Below are positions 23,441-35,199 of a DNA stretch of 51,831 nucleotides, piece after piece. The DNA comes from Welwitschia mirabilis (Eukaryota; Gnetophyta; Gnetopsida; Welwitschiales). Position numbers and translations under genes: made by a program. The notes beneath the pieces are model-generated. The model was given only the letters and a program-made list of their open reading frames with translations. It was not told the origin of the DNA and searched no databases. Position 1 is the stretch's first letter, and the number at the start of each line of letters is the position of its first letter. The stretch covers positions 201,503,289 to 201,555,119 of the forward strand of contig JBOZIK010000001.1 in assembly GCA_051453625.1 (NCBI GenBank), in the 5' to 3' direction.

Positions 23441-23960
23441 TATGTGATAATACCTTATGAACTTTATTAAGAGTTCATCCAAAAGAATTACCATCTAATT
23501 AAAAATCATCCATAAGTATTTATATTAAGTTTTCAATCATATTAAAAGATATTGAAATCATAGCTCATTGAAATGTGGTAAGTGGATTACATAACCCACA
23601 TGGCATATATCAATAGGAAAATGTTTCAAAGATTGATGTAAGTATGATTTTCTGTTGTGCTATGACAATTTGATTATAACCATTAAATCCATTGAAGAAA
23701 ACAATAATATTCATGACTTGAAAGCTTCTCTAGGATCTCATCAATGTATCCTACAAACAAGTGTTTTTTTTTGATATGTATGTGTTCATTAAGTTATTTA
23801 AAATCAATAGAGGACTATCATTTACCATTTTTCTTGGAAAATAACTATGGTTAGGCTTACCTCTTCATGATGAAATATTGGATATATGATGCCTACTTTT
23901 CATGATTTATGAACTTGATCTTTAACTACCTTTGATAGTGTAGGATTCAAATGTTAATAG
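23440..23960 (-). pseudogene. Gypsy reverse transcriptase palm/fingers, degenerate
   Basis: Seen on the - strand across shifting frames: 'NPTLSKVVKDQV', 'GIIYPI', 'SHEYYCFL', 'GFNGYNQIVIAQQ', 'MPCGLCNPLTTFQ' and 'LMDDF' at 23502-23513. These are the successive conserved RT blocks of plant gypsy elements, in order; the active-site box YxDD reads MDD here as in Athila-like elements. Frameshifts separate the blocks. Confidence 0.9.
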
Positions 23961-24339
23961 GTGTCTTAATAAGTTTTACATTCTCTTTTAACTAAATTTT
24001 ATACATTACTAAATCCAGTAAAACTCATTTTTTGTAAATATTTATGGGATTATACAGAATACGCCGTATTTTCTATTAGTGTTTAATTTAGTTTATCCTT
24101 TTATTCAAGTTTTACATTTTTCCTAATGATTAAAGGCTATGTTTTCTCATCACAAGGAAGATGTATCTTAATTATAATGGTAATTGTTTTAGTTTTAAAA
24201 CCTTTTGATCTTCAATTCATTCAGAATTTTTGATTATTTTATGGTTTAAAGAGTAATATCTCTTCTATGGTTTCAATTTCATCCTCTTGTTTTTTAGTAG
24301 TTAATTAGTATTCTTGCTCATTTTCTAGAATTAATTAAA

Positions 24340-24790
24340 TAGGCTCTCTTACGAAGAGTGCATTAGCTAAAGTATTCATAGATTCTAATTCTTCTTTACC
24401 TTGGCCTTCTTTCTTATGATCTATTAGGTTGAAAATGTTCATGTTTTTCTCTATATTGGTGAAAATAACTTGAACCAAATTAGTATGATAATGTATTACA
24501 AGATCTTTAATGGTTAACAAAGGTCTTCCTAAAATAATTACAATGAAGTTTTTAATAATTTTTAAAATTACAAAAAATTTTCAATAATTTTTAAAATTAA
24601 AAAAATCTTCAAGATAGAGTTCTTGATTAACCTATACTAGTACATTTTCAAAGATTCCTAAATATTTGTTACAGAACCATTTGTTAATGATAAAGTCACT
24701 AATGTTATAAAATCTCACGGATGCCAAGGATTCATAATGATATGAAGGCATGATCTTGACACTAGCATCAAAATCAAGTAATTCATAAGG
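24340..24790 (-). pseudogene. Gypsy aspartic protease, degenerate
   Basis: 'LLDFDASVKIMP' near 24750-24785 matches the gypsy protease active site (family 'LCDLGASVNLMP'); the glycine next to the catalytic Asp has become Asp. Further on, 'ENVLVQVNQ' and 'IILGRPLL' (near 24520) match the flap and C-terminal blocks. Upstream near 24921-25035 lies the linker that precedes protease in this group ('IPLIQALINITLYSKYIRNL'). Confidence 0.82.
24550..24615. repeat. Short AT-rich tandem duplication in the protease region
   Basis: TTTAATAATTTTTAAAATTA and a near copy TTCAATAATTTTTAAAATTA follow each other about 33 bp apart. It is a small local duplication within the decayed protease frame. Confidence 0.6.
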
Positions 24791-25849
24791 CATATTTTTT
24801 TTGATTTATAATTACTAGATGATAAGTAACTTTAATCCTTAAGTCTAGATGGTATCTGATTCTTCATCATTTGCATAACATTTTTAACTAAGTTTATTTA
24901 TCAAATGATGAAGTTTTTTTTCCCTTTTTTAAATATAAATTCCTAATGTATTTGGAGTATAAGGTTATGTTAATAAGGGCTTGAATTAGAGGAATTTTAA
25001 GCTCTATCTCTCTAAATAACTTATTTAGTTTTTCATCCTTAGTAAGATCTTTATTTTATATTCTAAAATAATGATATAGCTATTGATTTAGTTAGCATAT
25101 TTGTGGTTTTATAAGTACTAAGAATGTCTAGATTTAATTTTGGTGACTTTATTTTATCAACTTAATGAGTTATTTCTTTTAAGTGATTTTTCTTAGTACT
25201 TTTTTTTTAAAACATTTATTTTTTTCCTAAAGATTTAAGTGTTTTATGTTACTTTTAATGGTTTTTTAATTCTTGTTATTACTAACTATGCATGCTTAGG
25301 AGGTTTATTAGTAGGGTTGACTCTTATTGAAAAAGTAGATCTAATTTTTACTTCTAAACAAAATCTAATTAAAATTCTTTTGATGTTTCTAAATTTTTTA
25401 CAATTGTGGTCTTGGGTTATTGAGATAGCTTAGTTGTGGAGGTCGAACTAAAGTTGTAGATGTGGCAAGAGTATTACCTTAAAATGTTAGTAGCATTTCC
25501 TTAACTATGTTACTTATACATTACCATGCTCCAAAAGCTTGAGCTTGATGTTTGGTTCACTCATATAAAAATCTCATAGTTTAGTGTTTTGAATAGTTAT
25601 TAGGTACAAACTTATTTCTTCATGTTGGACTTAAGGTATTATAGTTCTTAATTATTATTGAGAAGAAGGTTATGATGGCATTACATGTGTTTTGGTGTTG
25701 TAGGCATTTATGAATTTGCTATAATGGATACTTATTATTATTACTAGTTTCTACATCATTTATTCCTTCTTATTAACCATGTCCTAGTAATAAATACTTG
25801 CTTTATTAATCTTATGAATTATATTTTATTCTAGTCAATGAATTTTTGA

Positions 25850-26260
25850 TTCTTTAGGTGTTTTATTTAATATGTTTTCTCTTGTCACAAAGTTAACATG
25901 TTGCCATACATATTTGTCTAATCCTCTAATAAAGATATGTAGTAGTTGATGGGATGGAAATTCATAATGAGGATTCCATTGTCAAAATCTATAGAAACAC
26001 TGATATGCTTCCTTATGGTCTTTTTTCTCCTTCTCTGAAAAAATAATTAGTTGTTTACATAGANNNNNNNNNNNNNNNNNNNNNNNNNNNNNNNNNNNNN
26101 NNNNNNNNNNNNNNNNNNNNNNNNNNNNNNNNNNNNNNNNNNNNNNNNNNNNNNNNNNNNNNNNNNNNNNNNNNNNNNNNNNNNNAAAGAAATCATTTTT
26201 TTCTTATTTACAATTACTAGTACTAAGAGTTCTAACATGTTTTCAAATTTACTAGACATA
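25850..26260 (-). pseudogene. Gypsy gag, degenerate
   Basis: The - strand contains a pattern matching Athila-type gag: 'EAYQCFYRF' (family 'EAWERFK'), then 'PHYEFPSHQLLHIFIRGL' (family 'PHHGLP.W...FYNGL') and 'ENILNKTP' (family 'FMNKTPEEA'). The N-terminal part is cut by the run of N at 26064-26185. Confidence 0.7.
26064..26185. other. Assembly gap, 122 N
   Basis: Interrupts the gag region of the - strand gypsy element. Confidence 0.99.
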
Positions 26261-27100
26261 TCATAGGATCATCAATGTCTATCCCCTTAATGGAGGCTAA
26301 TAATTGTACATTTCTAACTTGTAGATCTAATTTAGATGATAATATTAATGATCTATCTTAAATTTATCCAAGTTTAGATATTTTAAAGTTTATCTTGATC
26401 AAGCTACACTAGAAAGATATGGAACTCCATAGTTTGAAAATTGAACTTACTTTAGAGTAGATGTCCAAGTTGGTTCTATTGCAAGTATGATATTAAAGAT
26501 AATTGTTTTAATGGAATTTCTAGATTTTATTATGTCATTAGTGTAAGGTGTTATGGAGGATTTATGAAGTAATTATAGTGAATTTAAAGGTTAGTCCCAT
26601 TATAGACATTTTTGAAACATTTTATCTTAGCAAACTAGATAGCTAACTCATACACAATGGATGTGTGGAGCTAGAAAACATTAATGCTAATGTTGAAGTA
26701 GGATTAACATTCAAACTTGAGGATAGTGGAAATTCTACATTTTGAGTTTAAAAAGGTAGAGTGGAATGTTAGCCAATTCTCGAATTAGGTATAGTATTCA
26801 CATTTACTATCATATATTAATGATTATTACTAAAGTAATGTAGGCATTCCTATTGTTTGTTTTAGAGTTAAAATGGCTAATGATGATGCTACTAAATAAA
26901 TATGCTTTCCTAGTTTAGTTCTTGTATTTCTAATACATAGAACAATCCCTGAGATCAATATGAAATAGTTCTTATAGTAATCACAGTTGTATTATAAGGT
27001 TTGAAATCTTGTACTACTTCTTTAAAAGTAAAAGAGTAGCTCTTTATATCTTTACTTATATATTCGCTTTAGACAACATTTGATTCTTTCAATCCTTATC
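26261..27100. other. Junction between two divergent gypsy elements
   Basis: This stretch lies between the gag of the - strand element and the presumed 5' LTR of the + strand element. It should contain the leader, and possibly the 5' LTR, of the - strand element. No LTR boundary, primer site or reading frame was recognised. Confidence 0.4.
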
Positions 27101-28447
27101 TAGTTGTTAACATAAAAAATTGACATTTTAATCAAGTTTAAATGACCAATTAACCTTAATATAAAACATTAATTTAACTGATTTCATCACAAAAGTGTGT
27201 CTTCTATTGATTTTTATATTAATTATGCACTTAACTTTTTTTCATAACATTTTCTAGTAACTTATGCTCAATTAAAGGACATGTATTAATCTTATAATCA
27301 TCAGAGTCAAAATGCTAGTGTTGCCATCCTTGATCAATGATGTTGCTAGCCTTTCTACATAAATGACCTTCAAACTCACATTCCTGGATTGTCATGGAAA
27401 CTTAAATAAAATATAGTTATGGGCTTGATCTAATTCTACATCATAAATCAATTGCATTATTAGTGATACATGGCAATGATGATAAGGGTTCATACAACAA
27501 CATTTGGCAAGGCTAATTAGGGTTATGATGAAGACATATGATGTAGTCATCAGTTGGTCATAGTTACAACACTCTGAAGCTAAGTGTTAGTATCATCATA
27601 AACATCTTTACCAAATAAAAGAGAAGACAAATCATCCTATCTAATGTAATCACGTAACCGTTGATCTAATTCTATAAGCTAAGGGATTGTAGCCACTCCT
27701 CTCCCTAATATCTCTCTATAAAAGGGCTTCAAACCCTTTATTGTATCATTTTTTTTGCTAGGAGAATTATAGAACCTTAAAGCATTGACTTGTAATGGTT
27801 TTCTAAGCAACCCTTTAAGGAAGTGAGCTAGTCTTCAGGATTACTAAAGAGGTCTTCCTATTTCAATTTTTCTTTGTTATAAAGTTCTTCCTTTTTGAAA
27901 TTCAAAGGTTGTTTTCCTTTGATTTCAAGCCATGAGTAATATTATAATTGGAATGATTAGGTAACCACTTTAATCATCAAGTTTATTACAATTGTGTAAA
28001 TTTCTTTTGATCACTTAGTCTAAGTCTTTTAATTTCATAGATCTTAATTACTTTAGGAGTTCTTACATTCTATTGTTATTTTAAGACTAAAGTGTTAATT
28101 AGATTCACCATTTATCACATGGTGGATGAGACTATGCCCCATGATTTGAACCAAAAGCACTTGATGTTCTTAAGTGTTTTCCAAGTAGGTGATTAGATAA
28201 CATTAGAGTGAAGGATTTACTTAAGGTAAATGAGTGACATCTCAGATGTAGTTTTCTTCTTTCCTTTCTTAAAGACGAAGTTCAACTTAAAAATATAATT
28301 ACCATTTTCTCTTTTCTTTCTTTTATTAAAATTATAACTTAAATTAAGCATAAGTTAGCACAATTTTAAACCTAAGCCCATGTTATACCTAAGGAAGGAT
28401 GATAGCCAAGTGCAAACTCATCTTTAAATTTAGTTCATTATACTACA
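27100..28447 (+). repeat. Probable 5' LTR of the + strand gypsy element
   Basis: A consensus TATA box at 27717-27724 in a CT-rich context, followed by a GGGCTT leader, and a primer binding site at 28460 mark this as U3-R-U5. The right end is taken at CTACA (28447). The left end is a guess: no partner LTR was found in the window to define it. Confidence 0.5.
27717..27724 (+). promoter_or_regulatory. LTR TATA box
   Basis: CTCTCTATAAAAGGGCTTC is a textbook plant TATA context. It lies about 740 bp upstream of the primer binding site on the same strand, fitting a promoter of the + strand gypsy element. Confidence 0.6.
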
Positions 28448-28459
28448 TTATTTAGATTT

Positions 28460-28477
28460 TGGTGCCATTACAAGGGA
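28460..28477 (+). promoter_or_regulatory. Primer binding site, tRNA-Asp type
   Basis: TGGTGCCATTACAAGGGA aligns without gaps to TGGCGCCGTTGCCGGGGA, the remembered primer site of Athila-like gypsy elements. Most of the differences are C to T or G to A, as expected from decay of methylated cytosines. It lies between an LTR promoter and a gag-like region in the right orientation. Confidence 0.72.
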
Positions 28478-29029
28478 TAATGAGATGGTAATAGCTTAGA
28501 GAACTACTAGTTTTTCTTTTTGCATGTTTTATACATAGTTTTTATTTCTTCAATAGTGGGTATACATCCTTCTTCCAGTGATACCTAAACTGGTCCATTT
28601 TATTTTGTTTTGTATATTTAGATTTCTTTTTAGTGGTTAATACTAGTCATTTTATTATTACTCAAATTAGTCTAGCTTGTTTTAAAGTTTGTTGTTGATT
28701 TTTTTTAAAACTTATTTTATGGAGGTGTGACATTTTTTGGTAGGTTGCTTTTAGAGTTTAAAAACTTTAAAAACTCTAAAAACATTTAATTAAACTTTAA
28801 TTATATTGCATGCTTTTTCCCTATTGGGTCTTTCTATGTTTTTCTTTGTTTTTGCTGTGTAAAATATTAAAATCCTCTAAAAAAATTTTATTACAATTTT
28901 GATAGTATTGGATCTGATTTTATTCTTGTTTTTTTATATCTGTTTAATTTATATACAACCTTAATGGGTAAAACAATATAAAATAACTATGTAAAATACC
29001 TTACTATTGCTAAAGCAATAACTTAAAAT

Positions 29030-30250
29030 TTGATGAGTGCTGCCACCTTCCATGATCAACACCATCGTTCTTTTAGCTTAGAACCCCATCAATATTTTAT
29101 AGAACATTCTATATAGCCCCTAAAATCCAATGTATTCATAGGCCTAATGAAATTCGATTTGAAAACCATTTAAAACTTGCTTGCAAACTTCTGAACTTAT
29201 TCTTGCATGACCTGGACTTGTGATGAAACTAAAAGACTAATTCATAATAACATGAATTTCTTTACTAATCATGAAAGAATGTAAGAGACTAAAACCAAGA
29301 TTGTAATGATTCCTAAAGGAAAACCTTAACCTCCTAATATAATCAAACTAATCAACAAAATGCCTCATCGTAATAACCATAGCAAAACTTAAATGACCCA
29401 CTTAATATTGAAGATTCGTTTAATGGATCTTCGTCTAACTAGAAGATGCTCAGTAGATTAGTAGCTAATTATTTTGCCTAAGAAGTAGCCAATGGTAAGC
29501 TACTTTCATCGCTACTACTAAATAACCTAGGCAAATCCTATATGATTACCTCCAACTACAAAGCCTAGGAATACCCTCTTGCATAGTTCCATCATCCATT
29601 AATCAAAGGCTAGAAATTCAAACCCTTCACTATGCAACTTTTGCCTAATTTCCATGGATTAGAGTTTGAGGACCCATACCTCAATCTTAAAGAATTAAAA
29701 TGTGTTCTATCAACTATCCCTTAATATCCTAACACTCATGATTCACTTAAGCTTATCCTATTTTCCTTTTCCTTGAACTAAAAGATAAAATCCTAGTTAT
29801 ACACCCTAAAACCCTTCTCTATTTCAACTTGGACAGACCTGAGTAAAGCTTTCATTTCCAAATTCTTTCCCAATCATAAAGAAATGCCCTAAGGAAAGAA
29901 ATTATGAATTTCCAATAAAAATATTATGAAACATTTTACCAAAATTTAAAATGATTTAAAGATCTTTTATTAAGGTGTCTCCAACATGGTTTTGAGTAAG
30001 GTAGAGAAACAAGTTTCTTCTACGATGGATTATACATCAAGAACTGCTAATTAGTTAAGATAATAAGCTAAGATAATGTCCTTAGTATGCCCCTATATGA
30101 GGTTTGAAAGTACTTATAGCTGAGAGTTCAAAAAATTAGAAAAAACCTACTAAACCTTCTAGATCTTACCTTTCCATAAGATCAATAAGTGTTTTTAAGG
30201 TTTCTAAAAATTTTCAAATAAACAACAGGATAAATGAGCTAGCATGAAGA
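29030..30250 (+). pseudogene. Gypsy gag, degenerate
   Basis: In shifting frames: 'FHGLEFEDPYLNLKELK' near 29655-29710 (family 'FHGL..EDPY.HLKEF'; the first two residues follow an in-frame reading across a stop), 'ISTWTDLSKAFISKFFPNHK' near 29820-29880 (family 'I.TW..L...FL.KFFP.HK'), then 'LRKEIMNF'. These are consecutive blocks of the Athila-type gag. About 500 bp of preceding N-terminal sequence is poorly preserved. Downstream, near 30600-30640, 'FMKSQAQTNQ' matches the Gln-rich segment between gag and protease. Confidence 0.78.
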
Positions 30251-30975
30251 GTAGAATCTTTAACCACTTCTCCTTTACCTTTATCCATGGTTGTTAAACT
30301 AGAATGTCTTATTTTCCACATTGGCACCCATGAAACAACCAAATTCCCTTCAGTTCTTTATTCCAAAACATAATCAATAAGTAGGTAAATGTGGTAGGAC
30401 ATTAATTAAAAAATCTTAAAAATGATCCATACTTGAACACTTATAACCCTAAGTGAAAAACCATCTTAGCTTTTCATATAAGTAGGATAATAAACCACAA
30501 AAAAATTATCAACCTAAAAAGTTATTCACCTTATCTTTCCATCCTTATCCTTCATCACCAAACTATCAACTGACTTTATCTAATCCATTGGAGAAAACCT
30601 TTAAAAGTTCATGAAATCACAAGCTCAAACAAATCAAAGAATCAAACAGAGCATACACTAACTCCAACAGACTACCATCCACATTCTTTCATTAATAAAA
30701 CCAAAGATAAATAGGGAATATTCCCATGAATATCCAACCAATTCCAAAAGGAGTTAAGTTTACTAAAGGAGTAGAACACTTAGAAGAAATTAAGTCTATA
30801 CATATTAGGAATGAGAAAGAGCTAGAAAGTTAACTCCTACAAAATAATACTAAGGAAAAATAAAACCCCACAGAAAATAAGGAAAGGATAAGAATAAAGA
30901 TTCAATTCACATATACAAAGAACCCTTACCTTTTTCCCAATAGTCGAGGAAAAACAACATAATTAAAATGTAATT

Positions 30976-31264
30976 AGAGGCTTTAGAAATTTTCAAAGAA
31001 GTTAAAATAAACATCCTCCTCTTAGAAGTCACCAAGCAAGTACCTTCTTATGTCAAATTTCTTAAAGACTTATGCATTATAAAAAGGCATATAAATATAA
31101 AAAGAAAACCTTTGTTAGCTCAACAAACAAGAATAATTCTCTAAAACTAATTTACACCAAAATATAATGACCCTATGTGTCCCACAATTACTATCACTGT
31201 AAGCACCAAACAACTTAACTACACTTTATTAGACTTAGAAGCTAATGTACACTTGCTTCCCTAT
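30976..31264 (+). pseudogene. Gypsy aspartic protease, cut at the active site
   Basis: 'EALEIFKEVKINILLLEV', 'KQVPSYVKFLKDLC' and 'PTITITV' lead to 'LLDLEANVHLLPY' ending at 31264. The family form is 'LLDLGASVNLLPY': Gly and Ser of the active-site triad region are lost. Immediately afterwards sequence of LTR family D begins, so the domain is broken just after the catalytic motif. Confidence 0.85.
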
Positions 31265-31324
31265 TGTTGTGGTGTGTATTTGTGTAATATTTCATGTTCT
31301 TATTAAATCTTATTAATCACAAAT
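31265..31324 (-). repeat. LTR family D, stub (60 bp before a gap)
   Basis: TGTTGTGGTGTGTATTTG and what follows to ..AATCACAAAT match the left ends of the D LTRs at 42545 and 46731. The rest is hidden by the N run 31325-31424 or deleted. It is inserted in the protease motif of the + strand gypsy element. Confidence 0.75.
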
Positions 31325-31424
31325 NNNNNNNNNNNNNNNNNNNNNNNNNNNNNNNNNNNNNNNNNNNNNNNNNNNNNNNNNNNNNNNNNNNNNNNNNNNN
31401 NNNNNNNNNNNNNNNNNNNNNNNN
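31325..31424. other. Assembly gap, 100 N
   Basis: Separates the D LTR stub from LTR C1 and hides both element edges. Round length suggests the true size is unknown. Confidence 0.99.
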
Positions 31425-32280
31425 TTTATAATTCATGGTTTTTAATTTATAAATAAGACTTATAGGATTCAATCAAAATGTGAGATATCAAATAAGGCTT
31501 TAAGAATGTTAGTAATATGAAATAAAAATGAAATACAAGAAAATAAGCAATCCAAAAACCAACAACAAATAAATCAAACTAAAAACCATACCCAAAAATT
31601 AGGATGAGGATTGAAAACTTCTAAAGATTTAAGTTTCAAGGCTTCCAAACTCTGAGTCGAATTTACCAAGATATAATAGAACATCCTCTTTTCAAGATAT
31701 GAAATAAGAGAAGATGAAGGTCATATTTATAGTATAGAATAAAGGATGTAAAAATACAAGAGAGCACAAAGAGATACCATCACAAAAGAGGATGGTAAAG
31801 GTGATGGATATGGTGGAAGTGGTGAAGGTGATGGAAGTGATGAGTATACTCTTATCTTGCCAAGCCACTAGATGCATAATATTCATCATAATAAATAATA
31901 ATGCATTTATTAAAAATAAGAAATAAAATAAGCCACCTCATAAATATAATTTTTATGTTTAAATATAGGAAAAGTATAACTATTAAATAAGAAAAATAAT
32001 GCAACCACTAACTTATGCACTTACATAACCACTACTCTAACCACTATCTTAGACAGAAAGGATTATGGTTAACTATCAAGAATAACAAGGAATAATATTA
32101 TGGCTATCACAAGGGAATGGAACTAAAAATAAACAGTTATAGCATACATTTTTCATAATATATCTTAATGATAATAATAAGTATAATAACCAATTTATCT
32201 TATGAATCATATAACAATAAAATTTATTTTAATTAAACTTTTAGATTAAGTATTTAAATCTTAAAAGTCTAAACATGATA
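31425..32280 (-). repeat. LTR C1 (3' LTR), at least 856 bp
   Basis: Right end ACATGATA corresponds to GTGACA of the partner (final CA changed to TA). TATA box CTATAAAT at 31725-31732 on the - strand. A G-rich run of GGTGAT/GGTGGA triplet-like repeats (about 31796-31845) lies 70-120 bp upstream of the TATA box. The left end is lost in a gap. Confidence 0.83.
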
Positions 32281-32294
32281 TTTCTCCATCCTTT
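32281..32294 (-). promoter_or_regulatory. Polypurine tract of element C
   Basis: On the - strand AAAGGATGGAGAAA precedes the LTR start. Its purine content, length and exact contact with the LTR edge are as expected for a gypsy-type plus-strand primer. Confidence 0.7.
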
Positions 32295-33859
32295 AAGAGA
32301 TTGTATCCTCAAAACTTGAGCTAAAATACATCTATTTTATATTCTAAAGCATTTATATTCTCATGTAGCTTCTCTTTCTGTATCTCCTGATTGTTGTACT
32401 TACAAAGTTAATTTTATCTTCCTTTAATGATAAATAAATTGTTACATAAGTTAGAATGTTGTCTATAGACTTTCTAATCAAAAATATTAATAATTAAAAT
32501 AAGATTGATCATCTATTATATCTGGAATAATGAAGCCTCTATAAATTCTCTTCTTCCTCTTTCCTTCAATTTGACTTCGTGGCATATGCTTTAAAAGTTT
32601 TATTTTATATGTACATCAATCTTTAACATTTACAAAAACTCTTTTGTTATACATGGACTTTAAACATTTTCCATTTCCTAAGGTCATAATTATTAGCTAA
32701 TTTAGGAAAATGTTATGAACTTTTAAATCAAATATTGTAATATAATAATCTCTTACTCCAAATTGTGATACTCACCTCAAAAAATGTTATCTAGAAATTC
32801 CTCAAGCCTAAGCTTAAAGATTGTAACTCCCTTACACTATACACTACTTCATTGTTTGCTTTTTTTAATGTCTTCCTAATACTTCTACTTATATAATCTA
32901 GTGAATTTCCACTTCAAAAATTAATATGTGCAATATAGCACTCTAAAGCCTAACAAGTCAAGAACAAAATATGTAAGATCAGCTTAAAATTATATATTTA
33001 GTTAAATTAAATACATGAAATACCTATAGATAAGACTATTATTATTAATCATAAATAAGTAAATACCAAGTATTATCATATATGTATAACATATAGAGCA
33101 TAAATAAGAGCTTAGATTTAGGCCAATGTTATGCAATCATAGATCAAGAGCTTGAGATTGATTGAAATTAAGCAAATTCAAGCCCCATAAGGTGGAATAC
33201 ATATATGAATATTTCATCTAAACAATATTACAAACTTTAACCATAGAATTAGTTAGTTAAAGACCTGTCATATAGCTAAGGATTATAATATGTATGTCAA
33301 TGGTATTTATGAAAGAAGATTTAATTAATATAAATAAATAATATGAAAAATTGTAAGAAAGGGTTATCTAAAGATTTACTAATAACAGTATATAGGTTAC
33401 CAAGATAAGGTAAAGCATTAACCTATACATAAAAGTAATGCCTTTTTACATTTTATCCATCATAGAACTTATTTCAAAATACACTTCCAAGAAATTTTCT
33501 TGAAACATTGTATACCTTTTTATGAATGCCTTCTACAAGCATTTAAACTATGAATTCTTTAAAAATATGTTTAATATAAAACCATATGATTCCATAAGAA
33601 ATTATTATATGAGCTCCTATACCACATATTTTTGAATGAATGCATAGAAGTTCACATGTTTAATGTTGAAGTCCACTTTGTTCCAAAATTGATGCTTTTA
33701 TCTTATTAATTCATAAGTAATTTTCTTGACTAATTAACCTTTAAATAAATTTGCTAACCATTTCTAATTTGTAAAGACTACATCAACATAGAGTTATTTA
33801 TAGAATGGTATACATCACATGAAATGGATATTCATTTAATATTTTGATAGTTGTTGCTT

Positions 33860-34110
33860 CTTTCTGCAAGTTCCATTTTCTAAATCTAAACAAGAGTTTC
33901 CCATGACTCCTTATAAAAGTTGTGCTAACTGAACTTGAAGTATCTCAATCTCATCATGCTCACTTTCAACTAAATACATATGCATCTCAAGAACTTATTG
34001 TTTCTACTCAAGAGCTAAAATATCCTCTTCCTTCATTCTCATTTCACCATTCGATTATCATTCATCGCCATTTCCCCATGAGTTATTAGAAGAAAGATAG
34101 CAAATCACTC
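33860..34110 (-). pseudogene. Coiled-coil-like reading frame remnant of element C
   Basis: The - strand reads MKEEDILALE, then VLEMHMYLVESEHDEIEILQ and VQLAQLL, with stops between. Acidic heptad-like spacing of Leu/Ile/Val suggests a coiled coil. It may be the C-terminal part of a gag-like protein. No named family can be given. Confidence 0.35.
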
Positions 34111-35199
34111 TACTCTTTTAGATCCTTATGCTATTGGAGGATCTTTTAAAACCTTATCTTTGCGACCAAACCAAATGAATTCTCCACCATACTATAGATA
34201 CATTTGATGGTGGGTTTTGCAAAATGCTCATGTCTATTATGAAATACATCTTATTTTGGAAACTAATTTATAAAGAGTAAAGAAAATTATATTAATAGAA
34301 AATAGAGTTTTTAGCAATACAAAATCATTAGAAGGAATTTCAAGATTCTAACATAAAATGATTTCAAGATGCTTATATATCTACAAATGTTAAAATATTT
34401 AGAAGAGTGAAAGAGGAATGAAAATATTACATAATTATGTAACTATACTTCATGATCCAAATTTTGTGAATGGATTAACATTAAAAAGATCCACTTTCTT
34501 TCTTAGATTTTCAAATAGAATTTCTTTGCAATATTAAGAAGCTTTTGAAGGATTGAAATATCTAAAAATTTTTCTGCAAGAGTATATAAAAAGCACTTTT
34601 TAAGTAGCTTGGACTATGTTGTCCTCATCCTCTAGCGAATCCATGAATAATTATTCATCATGCTCATACCACTATGTTGTCAACTTAATAATTACTCTTG
34701 CTTTTATATGGCCTTAACATATCTAGTATATTTAATGGTAAAAAGCATACAAGCACTAACTATGTCAAACATATAAAGTATAATTTAATGTTTCTTTCTT
34801 ATTGCTAGTGTAGCCAAAAACAAATAATTTAATGTATAATATTTCAATCTCTAATTATCTTGTATGACAAATAGAAATTGTATTATTCAATGATAAGTTA
34901 ATTAATCAAGGATTTAAGGCAATTTCATAACTAAAATTCCCTCTCATGGAAATTTGAATTAAAAAGATTGACTCTAATAAAATGATTATAAGTAAGGATT
35001 TATATTAGAAATAAGTAAATTGACTTGGAAGCAACTTCTGGTACCCTTACTATTAACAAACAATACTAGATGATTACATAAAATAATAAGCAAGCAATTA
35101 AAGACAACTAGAAAATTTGAAGCCTATAATAAGAGGTAGAACCTAAAGAAAAGACACATAGATTGACAATGAAAAACGAGAGAAGAAAGATGATTAAAC

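Larger units (their letters stand above)
14738..26260 (-). mobile_element. Ty3/gypsy retrotransposon (Athila/Tat-like), interrupted
   Basis: Reading right to left on the - strand: gag (26.26-25.85 kb), the gag-protease linker (about 25.03-24.92), protease (24.79-24.34), RT (23.96-23.44), RT thumb/RNase H region (23.44-22.85) and integrase (22.4-21.4). The integrase C-terminus continues left of 14888 after a 6.5-kb insertion. The order with integrase last marks a Ty3/gypsy element. The wording of protease, RT and integrase blocks resembles the Athila/Tat group rather than chromodomain elements, which I infer from remembered family patterns. Every domain has frameshifts or stops. Its own LTRs were not located. 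Confidence 0.88.

Noticed and set aside
28745-28790. Inverted repeat TTTTAGAGTTT..AAACTCTAAAA as a terminator or regulatory hairpin
   Set aside because: Short, A/T-only arms are frequent by chance in such DNA, and it lies in the noncoding leader of a dead element.
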